Position numbers and translations under genes: made by a program
The notes under the pieces: generated by a model
The model's input: only the letters and a program-made list of their open reading frames with translations
Databases searched by the model: none
What the model was told of the DNA's origin: nothing
Part shown: positions 10,431 through 21,807 of the stretch, in pieces
Layout: each line of letters begins with the position of its first letter
Numbering within the stretch: position 1 is the stretch's first letter
Source: Gari tellinella
Lineage: Eukaryota > Mollusca > Bivalvia > Cardiida > Psammobiidae
Length of the DNA: 64,000 nucleotides
Reading direction: 5' to 3'
NCBI GenBank assembly: GCA_922989275.2
Contig: OV277868.1
Coordinates: forward strand, 14,380,291 to 14,444,290

Positions 10431-11400
10431 TCATATATTAGTTTATCTGATGCTCAATTTGGTTTTCGTTCTAGGGGATCCTGCCTTTTACAGTTAATTG
10501 AATACATAGATGATTAGTCACATTACATTGAGGGTGATAGAATTTGGGAAAATATATTGTATATTTAGATTTTGTCAAAGCTTTTGAGAGCATAGTACAT
10601 CAACGTTTTCTCGCAAAGTATCAGTTGTATCAGAGGTCCAGTTTTGTCATGGAAACGTGAAATTTTTACTGGACGTAGGCAATATGTATCTGTGAAAGGA
10701 CCCTGGTCTTTTTCGTGGAAAGACATTTTAAGTGGGGTACCCCAGGGAAGTGTCCTGGGACCCATATTATTCATATGTTTATAATAGATGACACCCTACC
10801 CCTGAAGTTATACGTAGTATTATGAAATTATTCGCTTATGGTACCAAACTATACAACAAAGACATTAAAATTGATATTATCCAGCACGACTTAGATGCCT
10901 TACACATAGTCAAAGTGGCTGTTGCGTTTTAATGTGAAAAATTACAGAACCATACACTTTGGAAGAGACAACCAATATTACCAGTATACTTTGAACTTTG
11001 CGGACATTGAGTCTGCTAGTGAAAAGGGGGATTTAGAGGTAATATTTTAACAGGATTAAAAAGTAAGTAGTCATATAGCTGAAAAAGATAACAAATCCAA
11101 CAGTGTATTATCCTTAATAATCAGAATGTATGATTACATTGCGAAAAGCTATTTCATAATTTTGTACAAAGCACTCGCCAGGTCAATATGGAAACACTAT
11201 TATCATGTATTATGGTATCTATTCTTAAAACAAGTGTTTAAAAAGTATGTAAGCCTACCAATAAGCGTCTTCTGAATTGTCAACCTTACATGTACCGAAA
11301 GATTGGTTTTCAAAAATTGCTTGGTCATCGACGAAGCCGTGGTGATATGATACAATGTTGAAAATTATTTTAAGAAATGGAGGATATGCATATAGAAAGA
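10431..11400 (+). pseudogene. Decayed LINE reverse transcriptase
   Basis: With frame changes, the plus strand reads LSDAQFGFRSRGSCLLQLIE (about 10440-10500), then DFVKAFESIVHQRFLAKY (motif A, Asp present but F/Y context altered), LSGVPQGSVLGPILFI (about 10730-10775, motif B) and KLFAYGTKLY (about 10825, where the FADD catalytic motif has decayed). Further on, HFGRDNQYYQYTLN and GHRRSRGDMI (about 11325-11350) match the region after the RT thumb. Several stops and indels make it non-functional. It belongs to a different subfamily from the element at 2235-5600, with a much greater level of decay, and therefore appears older. The 5' part is absent or unrecognisable. Confidence 0.85.
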
Positions 11401-11734
11401 TTTGACCTTAAAAATATTTTTCGAATTAAAAAAACATCATTAAGTTTACAACACTTTACACAGAGAATTATAAACAACCGGATCTCACTTCAGTTTATAT
11501 AGAATTAAAAATAATAAATTTTGTTGATACATTTATATGCCGGATGAATTATTTTTGTAATCGAAGCTTCAATGTCATAGTCATGTGTTTGTGTACTTCA
11601 TTGGATTAGAATCAAATATTGCATACTTTTTAATGAATAATTCAGTTGAGAGGGTCGAAATGGAATATTCTTAATAATTAGAATGACCACACAGCATCTG
11701 GAAACAAACATGTACTTGATGCGCATTTAAAGTG

Positions 11735-12172
11735 ATGTTAAAAAAAGCACTAGTAACCACTGTTCCCTCCATTTTACGGATACATTGCAGAATACGTCCC
11801 CTCATTGATTTTATGTAACGTTTCAAATACGTTGCCATTCCAACCACAATGCACTTTGGAGGTCATTATGGTATAAATTTGATGATTTGACCCGACCTTG
11901 TTATCAAATACATCCGATATGTGTTCTATGGGGCTCATGTCCGAGGATAAAACAGGCCAAGGCAGGACGTTAATGTATTTTTAGCAAGAAATTGTGTGGT
12001 GATACGCGCCGTGTGATGCTTTATACATGTATTGTCAAGCTGAAAATGCCAGGTCCTTCCTTTCTTTTGCATGAATCGAATCACTGTGCTTTTTAAAACA
12101 TTGATGTAATGCTGAGCATTGGCATTTTATTTAATAATAACCAAGTCAATTTCCAGAGTTCCCATTTTCCCA
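11735..12172 (-). pseudogene. Tc1-like transposase relic, C-terminal half
   Basis: On the minus strand this reads KMGTLEIDLVII, then ITSMF/LKSTVIRFMQKKG, QLDNT...HHTARITTQFLA (the second catalytic Asp region, as in QxDNAxxHTA) and, in shifted frames, PDMSPIEHI-like residues around 11930-11950, where the DD34E glutamate lies. It ends with a ...RGRILQCI segment comparable to the family's C-terminal RRRxxAxI. Stops and frame changes are frequent. The N-terminal and middle parts lie at 12584-12800, separated by an inserted element (12186-12570). Confidence 0.8.
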
Positions 12173-12185
12173 ACCCAGACCACAG

Positions 12186-12570
12186 GTTTTCGGCGCGTAA
12201 GCTATGACCCCCCCCCCCCCCCCACCCCCCACCCCCCCCCCCCAGCTACTACCCCCCATTAATCTTTCAAAATGAGTCAAAATACATCCATATGTTCAAC
12301 AAACATCCTTAACAAATGTTTCAAGAAGTTTAAAAAAAAAATTTTTTTTTCGTATCATGTATGTATTCAACTAGATCTATTTTACTTATAAATTATCCAA
12401 AAAAAAATATTTTTTTAAATTTCATGAAACTTCAGGAAAAGTTCTTTTATGATGATTATTGAATGTATGGATAGATTTTAGGGTTTTATATCCACGTTTG
12501 GTGGTGGTGGTGGAGGGGGAGGGGGTAGCAGCTGGGGGTAGTGTCATAGCCAACGGGCCGAATGCCTATG
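12186..12570. mobile_element. 385-bp TIR element inserted in the Tc1-like relic
   Basis: The 13-bp word ACCCAGACCACAG flanks the segment exactly on both sides (12173-12185 and 12571-12583), as expected for a target duplication. Ends are inverted: TTTTCGGCGCGTAAGCTATG on the left against CATTCGGCCCGTTGGCTATG read inward from the right, continuing into C-rich and AGCTRCTACCCCC segments. The middle is very AT-rich with A and T runs. Removing it rejoins the transposase reading (AVVWV-G). No protein is encoded. Confidence 0.8.
12207..12245. repeat. Cytosine homopolymer tract
   Basis: Nearly pure C with two interspersed A bases. It lies at the inner side of the left inverted repeat of the 385-bp element; its G-rich complement near 12511-12540 is partly preserved. 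Confidence 0.9.
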
Positions 12571-12583
12571 ACCCAGACCACAG

Positions 12584-12800
12584 CGCTGCCACCACCCATT
12601 ATGTCTCTCTCAAACATATCGTTCTCCACGGTCACTCCTCCTTTTTGCGCATTGAGGCGAGCGGACCGTGGCGAGAGATTCTCTTGCCTTCGCGGTAATG
12701 AATGTAGCGCTGTTTACAGTGAAACACCTGTATCTGCGCACGTGCAAAGTAAGGAACACGTTGGCAAGCTTAGACGCATAAAGAGACCTGGGATTTGAAT
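12584..12800 (-). pseudogene. Tc1-like transposase relic, middle part
   Basis: The minus strand reads RRGERYV-like residues in one frame and MGGGSAVVWV (12584-12613 region) in another. This corresponds to the GGGSVMVWG motif found between the first and second catalytic Asp of Tc1-like transposases. It is disrupted by stops. It is continuous with 11735-12172 once the inserted 385-bp element is removed. Confidence 0.7.
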
Positions 12801-13624
12801 AGCAATTGTGTAATCGTTATACGCAATGAAGTCATTATAATCATGTATATATCTTGCAACATGCGTTAAAACACAGTTATAGAAGACTTTTAGGAAGAGG
12901 ATGGGCTTATAAAGAAGCAGATCCTCCCGCGAGAGCACAAAAACGATTCTCAATGTATTCTCAAGGTATAATTCAGTTAAAAAAGGATAAAAAAAATAAC
13001 ACAGCCTGCATATTTATACATGTAATACTGTTTGACAGAGGCTCGTGTTGCCCACCATACTTTGGAAAAAATAAGTAGTCCCCCCATGGCAAAATAGTGT
13101 TGTCCTTGAAAATTGTCAAATATTCCATGACTTCTTCTGTTGTTATTTGAGTGGATTTCGTCAGGATTTTGGTCCTACTAGATCTACCTCATGTAAAGCA
13201 TATTCTTCAATATAGAGGAAGGATTTGTTGAATTTCAGTACAGAAAATTTGCTTCACATTTTGGTGCAAATCCAAACATATTGTTCAAAATCAAGATACA
13301 CAGTTTTCCTTTTAAATTGTAAGCTATCTCATAAGCTTGTTCATTTCAATACGAACATTTTGATATGAAATTATGCAACATTGCTCCATAAATGACCAAA
13401 ATATCACCTTTCAAAAATGCACCGAAAAACTCTTTACATGAACCTTAACTACATGTAAGCGCGCCAAGTAAAAATCGATATCGGGGGAACACGGGTTTTT
13501 CGATTGATTCTTTAATCAAAGCACTGAAAGTACTGAAGTGGGTGTGTCCTTGTTAAAGGATGAAAAAAGTAGTTGATAAAGAGAGAGTGACTGGCAATAT
13601 TTACAGTAAGCTTTCAAAGTTTGA
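12801..13624. other. No gene recognised
   Basis: AT-rich sequence without a recognisable coding region or clear repeat. Confidence 0.4.
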
Positions 13625-13875
13625 AAAAAGGCCCATGTGGGCCTAAATATCGCTCACCTGGGAAAACCCAGACAACGGGCACATGACCCCTGAGATGGGA
13701 TCATTTTCACCCCAAGGACATAATTTAAAATATCTTGCTGATGAACCTGCTAATTAAGTGTTCTGTCAAATATCTAAGCTCATGGCTTTGTTCATGGTTT
13801 CAGACAGAAAGATTTTTCATTGAGAAAAAACAAACTATTTTTAGCTGTAAACTGTCAAAACAACAATTTAATGTA
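13625..13875 (+). mobile_element. Fragment of hairpin-capped element (GGCCC end only)
   Basis: The start AAAAAGGCCCATGTGGGCCT followed by AAATATCGCTCACCTGGG matches the GGCCC-hairpin end seen at 20092, 48282 and 48940. The matching CTAA end is not found nearby, so this copy is truncated. Confidence 0.7.
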
Positions 13876-13914
13876 ATGTATGGAATGTCATAATGACATT
13901 GTCTGATCTAAAAT

Positions 13915-14520
13915 ATGTCGAACAGTTGGGATATTGATTAGACGCAGCGTTACGCGAGACCTTGGTTCACACTGCTAACACTCTGATGTATAAAAAAAAT
14001 GTATTGCAGCGAGTTTAGATGATATCATAATGACACCCATTGCAATCTTTACTGTCTGTAACTAATACTCGATAAGTATTTGATAATTAAAACACTTTTA
14101 AATGCAGAAGTGTTAATTTGTGTTTAAGAGAGCTGGCTTATACATGATGCAATTAAAAGTTAATGTTTCTACACGAGTTATTTTTATGCATTGTATTTCG
14201 TCATGAAATAGCATGCAGAGTGTCAAACAGTTTATCCAGATCTCATCTGGATGCAAACTATTTGCAACAGTAATAATGAATTCGCGGTATCGTGTATAAG
14301 GTTAATAATCGTCTTGATTAAAACTATTTCCAACAATAATCATACTTCCAAATTGAATTAGCCTTCTCCTTGATCAAGTATGAAAGTTTCATCTGCAAAA
14401 TTTCGTCTTAGTGGATTGTAATGCATTTCATATCAACATAGAATAGCATCCGAGTGTAAAGCGGTTGTACCAGATCTCATCTCGATCTAAAATATGTGCA
14501 AAAAAATGATTTTACAAAAT
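13915..14520. repeat. Degenerate palindromic MITE fragments
   Basis: The stretch 13919-13975 has the CGNNGCGTTACGCG centre of the palindromic family. Around 14225-14270 and 14455-14490 the phrases GTCAAACAGTTTATCCAGAT and CAGATCTCATCTCGATC recur. These are the monomer-like precursors of the 122-bp satellite that follows. Confidence 0.55.
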
Positions 14521-14539
14521 AATCACTCTGGAAAATTAT

Positions 14540-14660
14540 TATTTTAAACATATTTTATTTCCATATACATATTGAAATGGGGTCGGATCACAAGTTCTCG
14601 CAGCGTTAGATTCGACCCTCCTCCTCTGGGTTAGCCCTTTAGCTGCTTGCTATGTAATTG
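14540..14660 (-). mobile_element. Retroposon 3' end
   Basis: On the minus strand the segment GAACTTGTGATCCGACCCC is followed by GGAAATAAAATATGTTTAAA. The same arrangement occurs at 34946-35045, and the final AAACAT...-type tail recurs at 32764. The AATAAA-containing end suggests the 3' terminus of a retroposon. Confidence 0.55.
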
Positions 14661-15140
14661 TCGTCTGCAAACTTTGCATCTTCAACAATTCCATGAGTTG
14701 ATTTTTGGCTCGGAGAGCCTATATCGAATCCTTAAGAAAAATATTGGTGCGAGTCTAGCTCCACTTACAAACAAATCCTGTCATACGGGGTTTACATATG
14801 CTATCTAATGGAGCTTCAGTTGCTGGATACGTCACTATCAGATAAACCGTGTAGTAGTAGCACTGAGTTAAACTCAGGATCCAGAGCCTGTACGTGTGGT
14901 GATTTAAACACCGTATTTACTCCCTTGTAATAAACATCCACCTAGTAGTCATAGCAGACGATGCATTATAAGACATGCACATTACAAAATTCTTTAGGGT
15001 CTTTAAGCGCTGCAAGTCACTGCTTAATGCATGGCAATGGTAATGCAGAAACTCCATAATTAGCTTTCTGCATTACTTTGTTCTACATTAAACTGAAAGT
15101 CAGAGCCTGCAGTACTACAGTACTTTGATTTTATATCTTT
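14661..15140. other. No gene recognised
   Basis: No coding or clear repeated structure seen before the satellite begins. Confidence 0.4.
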
Positions 15141-16306
15141 ATAAATCGCACCCGATTGGTCAAACGGTACGTATCACAATTTGATCTGAATCCAAACTAT
15201 TTGCAGCAATAATCATGAATTAGCTCGCAGCGTGCAGTCATTTGGATCCAAACTAAAATCACACCGAGTGTCAAACAGTTCGTATCACGATCTGATCTGG
15301 ATCCAAACTGTTTGTAGCAATAATCACGAAATCGCCCGCAACGTTCAGAAGATTAATATTCATCTGGATCCAAACTAAAATCGCACCGAGTGCCAAACAC
15401 TTCGTATCACGATCTGATCTGGGTCCAAACTATTTGCAGCCATTATCTTGAATTCGCCCGTAACGTGCAGAAGGAAAATATACATCTGGATCCGAACTGT
15501 TAAATCGCACCGAGTATCAAACAATTCATATCACGACCTGAACTGGATCCAAACTATTTGCTGCAATAATCACGAAATCGCACGTAACGTGCAGAAGATA
15601 AAAATGCATCTGGATCCAAACTAAAATCGCACTGAGTGTCAAACAGTTCGTATCACGATCTGAACTGGATCCAAACTATTTGCAGCAATAATCACGAAAT
15701 CGCCCGTAACGTGCAGAAGGTTAATAATCATCTAGATCCAAACTAAAATCGCACCGAGTGTCAAACAGTTCATATCACGGCCTGAACTGGATCCAAACTA
15801 TTTGCAGCAAATAATCACGAAATCGCCCGTAACGTGCAGAAGGAAAATATTCATCTGGATCCGAACTAAAATCGCACTGAGTGTCAAACAGTTCATATCA
15901 CGATCTGAACTGGATCCAAACTATTTGCTGCAATAATCACGAAATCGCCCGTAACATGCAGAAGGTTAATATTCATCTGGATCCAAACTAAAATCGCACC
16001 GAGTGCCAAACACATCGTATCACGATCTAGTCTGGGTCCAAACTATTTGCAGCCATTATCTTGAATTCGCCCGTAACGTGCAGAAGGAAAATATTCATCT
16101 GGATCCGAACTTTAAAATCGCATCGAGTGTCAAACAGTTCTTATCACGATCTGAACTGGATCCAAACTATTTGCAGCAACAGTCACGAAATCGCCCGTAA
16201 CGTGCAGAAGGTTAATATTCATCTGGATCCAAACTGTAAAATCGCACCGAGAGTCAATGTACTGAAGCACGGTTACGAGGTGTCTGGTCTGGATCCAAAC
16301 TGTTAA
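15141..16306 (+). repeat. Satellite array, about 122-bp unit, nine to ten copies
   Basis: Units begin AAATCGCACCGAGTGTCAAA at about 15141, 15255, 15377, 15501, 15622, 15745, 15867, 15989, 16112 and 16236. Each contains CACGATCTGA(A/T)CTGGATC, then CAAACTATTTGCAGCAATAA and CGCCCGTAACGTGCAGAAGG, then CATCTGGATCCAAACT. CAAACAGTT near the start and AACTGTTTG-like sequence further on make an inverted pair in each unit. The same words make up the dispersed palindromes elsewhere in the window, so the satellite arose from that MITE. Reading frames through it are incidental. Confidence 0.95.
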
Positions 16307-16815
16307 AAATGACACTCTTCATTAGGTTTCTTTACTTGAAAATGTATAAATCTAAATTAAAATAAACTTTGCAGACGACAATTTCGAAGCAGACGACATC
16401 ACCGCAGCCTACGCGTTGACATGTGCCTAGGTAACTGGTACCAGGCTTTATTAACAGACCCTGGGTCGATTCGGGTACCAGCGTGAAATAAACAGGTGTT
16501 GACCTCACATAATCTTGGTTTGCTTTTGTATTCTTGCGCGTAAGGAAAATATTTATATACATTCCTTGTTTAACAACTACTTGTCAATATCCTTTCCATT
16601 GATTAAGTTAGAACGTTTTAGATCCAAATTTCAAATGAAAATCGGGTTCACTAGGTGTAAGGCCATAGTTAATAACACACAGACTCATTTACATCGCCCT
16701 TTATTTTTAGCCGCCCAAGCTCACAAAATCGGCTCTGAACTCTTGGTAATTCGGTACCTTTGTAGCACCCAGTGCTAAAGACTTCGTGTTATGCAGCCCC
16801 ATCTGGAGATTTTTT
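16307..16815. other. No gene recognised
   Basis: Unique-looking sequence. Short frames here have no recognisable domain. Confidence 0.4.
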
Positions 16816-17360
16816 CTGAACTACACTGTGGATGTGTCCAAGGACACACCCACAAAAACAATCATATCTTAAAAACTGCTGAATATTTTTAGACCAAATT
16901 TGGACGACATAGCAAAATGTCGTATCTACTTATTTATATAAATGTACTTTTTATTTATCGATATTGATAGGAAATGGATATTTTGCATATTTGACCAAGA
17001 GTTCCGTTTTTTCTGGGACACCCTGTACATTATGTACAAGCATAATCAAAATCTGTTGAAAACTGTAGTTGCTAGAAGAAAAAAACTGTTAAATACCGGT
17101 ATGGCATTTTAACACGTAAATGGCAGATAACTCCTAAATACCTAAACATATGGGGAAAAGTAATACTTTCCCACGATGGCCCCGTGATGAAGAATAACTA
17201 TATTTAGTTTCATCCAAATCCGTTAATCGGTTTAAGAGATACAGCTGCGGATGGAAACCGGACTAAAGGACGAACGGACGGACGGACAGACAAACCTAAC
17301 AACAGTATCCCTCTGTCTTTCGGCATGGGAAAGTAACATGACCGTGTCCACGAATATCAT
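16816..17360 (+). mobile_element. Non-autonomous element with GACGG tract
   Basis: A terminal hairpin GTGTCCAAGGACAC (about 16837-16850) opens the segment. The interior carries ATAATCAAAATC(T/C)(G/A)TTGAAAAC and AACTGTAGTTG phrases shared with 49230-49260, and a GGACGGACGGACAGAC tract at about 17277-17292 near the other end, with TGACCGTGTCCAC closing it. The architecture resembles the hairpin-capped elements elsewhere in the window. Boundaries are approximate. Confidence 0.55.
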
Positions 17361-17619
17361 CAAAAATCGCATATATTAAAAATTAACTTGAAGTTTGTTT
17401 AAAATGTTCATTAGTATCATTTATTTAGAAACAAAATTAGTCGATCATCAACTCAAAGAAACTATTGCCTGACTGACACGTAGAACGCGGAAGGTCAAGT
17501 GCTTGGAAAGTAATTTCATATCGAGTTTTTACGATGTTTCTCGAGAGAAAATTAAACAGCAGCTTCAGTGGCTTCGTGCAAATATTGGAGAATATTAAAA
17601 TGATCCTCATTGTGCTTTA

Positions 17620-17870
17620 AATGTGTATATGCAGTGTCCTCCCCTCAAACAACGGTCGTCCGACAAACAACGGTTCCCTCCTTACAACAATGTTTGTCGC
17701 TGTTCCCCAAACAAGACACTTATGTCTAACCTTTTCACTGCTGCAATACTGTCTGCTTGGAATTGTCGTTTGTCAAAGTTACGTACTCAACAGACCGAGT
17801 GCCAAACAGTTTTAAGCAAGATTAGATGCTGCGTTACGCGGCGTCTGATCTGGGTTCAAACTGTTTCCAA
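17620..17870. repeat. Palindromic MITE copy
   Basis: The core at 17806-17868 pairs CCAAACAGTTTTAAGCAAGA with GTCTGATCTGGGTTCAAACT around a GCTGCGTTACGCGGCGTC centre. The upstream flank (ACAACGGT...CCCTCCTTACAACAATG) resembles the reverse complement of 59225-59290, suggesting a longer family member. Confidence 0.65.
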
Positions 17871-18094
17871 ATGTAATCTAAGTCATGCTCTGTACTCAAA
17901 GCGTATTTCTCCCTATAACAACTTCCTCCGATCAACACAAACGATATTTGTCTCCCATTGGGTGTTTAATAGAATAGGCAAATCGCTTTCAATGGCGTGG
18001 ATTGAAGCGTATTTGGTCGTTTTTGTGGGAGGGACATGGTGTTCCCGGGGGGGGGGGGGGGGACCTAAATGTTCGGACTGGCGACCAATGTACT

Positions 18095-18175
18095 CTCTCA
18101 CATACTGCCTAGACCCGGGATCGAACTTAGGGCGCATTGATGAGAAGCGGATGAGGTATCCTAACAATTTAAACT
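18095..18175 (-). mobile_element. Possible tRNA-derived SINE fragment
   Basis: The minus strand carries AAGTTCGATCCCGGGTC, which resembles a Pol III B box, but no convincing A box upstream. A run of G on the plus strand (18049-18062) lies beside it. Weak call. Confidence 0.3.
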
Positions 18176-18519
18176 ATATAGTCATATGGAAATGGCCACA
18201 CACATCTCTGGTGGGGATGGTGTTTGATGGATAATATTTTAAGGCAGTCTACCCGTAATGCGCCATTTTGAAATTTATTTGACGTCGGCATATTTTTGGG
18301 CGATGTCGTAACCATTCGGCCATGTCCGTATCCTATTCGGCCATGGCCGTAGCATTATCTTTTTATCTAATTTTATTTTCTTCGTTAATAGTGTATCAGA
18401 TATACTCGCAATATGTTTATAAAAGTTGAAAGCTAATGTTAAAACCCTATAATTGATTATATCTAAATTATTTGCAAAATAAGTTCTCACTTTTGTCAAC
18501 TTCCTGTCTTTGGTAAAGG

Positions 18520-18546
18520 CTATCGGCACGACCATCGTGCCGATAG
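18520..18546. repeat. Perfect 12-bp hairpin
   Basis: CTATCGGCACGA, loop CCA, then TCGTGCCGATAG. Located 130 bp outside the long-TIR element; no role assigned. Confidence 0.85.
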
Positions 18547-18674
18547 ACACTTTCATCATGGTCCTTTGATGATAATGGAGTTTCGCGACCTGAGTTGAGT
18601 TTTTCTCGAAATGAAAGGCATACATCGGATAAACCAACAATCAATGTAGGTCGTAAAAAGATCACAGTTATACA

Positions 18675-19155
18675 CACCCTATACCATCGTACTCCGGAAC
18701 TAGCTGTCGTGAGCAACCGTTTCTATCAACAAACGCAACACCTGAGGTAAGACATTCGCCGTGTTTCTGCTTTTAAAGCACCGAACAAACAGAGTTGGTT
18801 GTATGCATATATCAAACAAAGTTTACAGCACCATGCAGCCAACATTTGCATGATATAAGCGTTTGCTCAGTAAATAAAGCTGTTTTTCTTCGACTGCTCA
18901 CCGTGACTCACGGTCGATGCGTACCGGTGTTGCCGGTAAAATTCGAACATTTGCCAGTAATGTCCATAAAATATTGACCTTATCACTGAATAGATGGTAA
19001 ATTACTTTAAGTTGTCGAGAACATCAATAATGAAGATTAATATGTCGTTTTAACTTCGCAAAAAATCCATTCTGTATGGGGTCTACTGTACTGCATCTAG
19101 CGAATTACTGTACTGCATCTAGTAATTCATGCATGGAACACTGTACCGCATCTAG
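18675..19155 (+). repeat. Left terminal inverted repeat
   Basis: A 481-bp arm complementary to 22968-23450. It includes GCTCACCGTGACTCACGGTC, an internal small palindrome, and three ACTGTAC(T/C)GCATCTAG motifs at about 19085, 19108 and 19140. Confidence 0.9.
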
Positions 19156-20091
19156 TTATGTTCGATCACCTTATTTTTCAGTTTTCTTTATGACAACCTT
19201 GATTTGTAGCTGTTTTTCTCGTCACAAATGATTCAAATAATAACAGTGAATAAATATAAAATAAAGTTGTAATTTAATGTGTGTTTTTCTTTCTTTCTTA
19301 AACGCATTCTTACAATTCGTTGCTCTTCGAATTATTTTGACAGGCTCCCGTCCAATGTGGTTTTTAAATATGCATTTACATGTATTTAAACAGTCTTTAT
19401 GTATATTTTCAGATAAATGATGTTCCGTGCCCATTCTCCTGGACGACCTCCTTCATCATAAAACAAGCTGACAATTATCCACGGGTCATTTCAACATTCA
19501 ACAGTCGTAATAAATTATAAATGCAGCAACTGTACACTTGACTTTCAGACATTTAAAGGTGTTATAGAACACTCGTTAGAAAGTCATAGTGAATTAGAAC
19601 TTGAAATTGGTATATTGCAACATAATGAACTCAGACATATCAACTATAAAATAATCCCTCATATGATCAATAAATAGAAAGAAAAGAAGGTTGATGTGAC
19701 AAAAGGAAATGTGACCCCAAAAGACAGTCCATTCAAGAAAATATTGAAAGTGGATAGAGGAAACACTGATAACGGTGACAAAGGAGACACCACATTGCAG
19801 TGTGAACCATTAACTGAGGAGGTGAGAGAATTATAACATACAATGAAATGCAGCGTCGTCAACAAATTTGATTCAATGTGTCTCCCAACTGAGACAAGCT
19901 TTTAGATGTACCATTTAAAATGTTAAATTAGTTTCTATAAATACCCAGTTATTAACATTTTTTGATTTAACAGATGTTTGAATTGGGTTGCACTGTCGAA
20001 ACATTCGAAAACTGGACAATGTATATCCTCCGTTACGATATAGAGTACTTACTTCTGAATAGAATTTTTAATTTGCATTATTTCTATCTAT

Positions 20092-20910
20092 AACAAGAGG
20101 CCCATAGGGCCACATTTCGCTCACCTGAGACATTGCACCATAGAAACTGACTGGGCAAGACAACATTTTGATATAGCTATGACCCAGGTGTCATAATTTG
20201 ATCTTGGTAGAGGACTACAATGCGAAGCTACATGTCGGATACGGACATAATTTGAACACACTTGGTACAGAACCACAAGACAAAGATATATGTCAATTAT
20301 AAAGGATCTGGGCATTACAGTTTCAGAGAAGAAGATTTTTAAAGGTTTTCCTATATAAGTCTACGTAAAACTGATAAGACCCGGGGGTCATAATTTGAAC
20401 AATCTTGGTAGAGGACCATAAGGCAAAGCTGCATGTCAAATATTAATGATCTAGGCCATACAGTTTCAGAGAAGAAGATTTTTAAAAGTTTTCCTAAGAA
20501 CAACTGATAAGCCCCAGGGCGGGGCTTTTTTTGGCCCCAGGGTCAAAATTTGAAAATCTTGGTAGAAGATCATTAGGTAATGATACATAGCAAATATCAA
20601 AGGTCTGGGCCTAGCGGTTTCTGAGAAGAAGATTTTTTAAAGATTTTCTTATGCATTAAAAGTTGTCTATACGGTCATGTTAGAAAAACTGGCCCCTAAG
20701 CAAGGGGAATAACTCTAGCCCAAAACTTTGAACAACATTTCGTTTCCCCTTGTCACTGATGCTTCTGACAAAGTTTGGTTTAAATCGGGTCAGTGGTTTC
20801 AGAGGAGATGTTGTTTCAAAATGTGGACGTACGACGGACGCCAGACACCGGACGACGGACGGAATGGGATCACAATAGCTCATCCTGAGCCTTCGGCTCA
20901 GGTGAGCTAA
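20092..20910 (+). mobile_element. Complete hairpin-capped element (819 bp)
   Basis: The 5' end AACAAGAGGCCCATAGGGCC is a hairpin, followed by TCGCTCACCTGAG. The 3' end has the perfect hairpin CCTGAGCCTTCGGCTCAGG (20884-20902) followed by TGAGCTAA. CTCACCTGAG and CTCAGGTGAG near the two ends are inverted. The interior has about three cassettes of roughly 150 bp containing TTTCAGAGAAGAAGATTTTT, and a CGGACGACGGACGG tract close to the 3' end. No protein. This copy lies inside the 4.78-kb long-TIR element and is therefore younger than it. Confidence 0.85.
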
Positions 20911-21055
20911 AAACAGATTTAAAAACCAGGATAGTCATACCATTTCCTGGAGATGAAGAATCAATAATTGGGTCCCAGCAAATGTTATTGGAATGTTCTA
21001 CTTCAAATGTATATAAATTAAACTAAAAATTTAGCTTGGTCAGCTATATATGTAT

Positions 21056-21221
21056 ATGTGATAAATAGGATATTAAATTTGTGTTTTTTCAGTAATAAAT
21101 TTATTGAACTCGTAAAATGATATGTTGCTCGCCAAGGCTCGCAAAATATCATTTTTATCCAACTCGTTCAATAAATTCATTACTGAAAAAACACTCATTC
21201 AATATCCTCTATTTATCACAT
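21056..21221. mobile_element. Palindromic MITE, copy 1
   Basis: The ends ATGTGATAAATAGGATATT and its complement are inverted, and the arms continue inward through TTCAGTAATAAATTTATTGA and ACTCGT to a GCTCGCCAAGGCTCGC centre. Nearly the whole 166 bp is one imperfect palindrome. Copy 2 is at 21808-21975 in the same orientation. Confidence 0.9.
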
Positions 21222-21807
21222 AAACGTGCAAAATATAGAGGGCCGTAAAAATCGTATGGCCCACTGGGCATATATTTTATACTAATTTTCGAATCACCAA
21301 AATAATGTACTACTACGCCGACTGTAAATCAGTTAAGAGAATCTAGACAAACATAGATCACCACTAGGTATTGAAACATTTCGAAGTGTCATCGAAACAT
21401 TATCCCTAGCAGTCTCGCAAACTCAGGCTGCAAATCAGGCTAAACTTAATACTACGTAGACTTTAGTATTAACAGTGACTGTTTTTCAAATTTAGACGTT
21501 ACAATGATAATGACGTCATGTTACGTCTTGACGTTATTTTGAAAACGAAACTTAGATTCTTAATGTCAACTGATCATTTTTAGTCAATTAGAACAACTTT
21601 AATTTAAATATTAATTTAAAATTTGAATATGGTATCAGAGAAGTCTTTTCACAACGTAATGGTTTTGATTTTCTTTACGTTAATATGATTGGTGTTTTTA
21701 TCTACGGATGAATAAAACCGAATAACACCTATGACGAATCGTTTACCTAAGAGCCGAGGGCAAAAGTGAAAGTAAGACCTTTCGGATTTTCGTGTCATTT
21801 GGTGTTT

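Noticed and set aside
15141..16306. CRISPR-like array of regularly spaced repeats
   Set aside because: The whole 122-bp unit is conserved with no unique spacers, and the sequence is animal nuclear DNA; this is a satellite.
17623..18234. 203-codon plus-strand frame
   Set aside because: It crosses a palindromic MITE, a G homopolymer and a possible SINE fragment; no recognisable domain.
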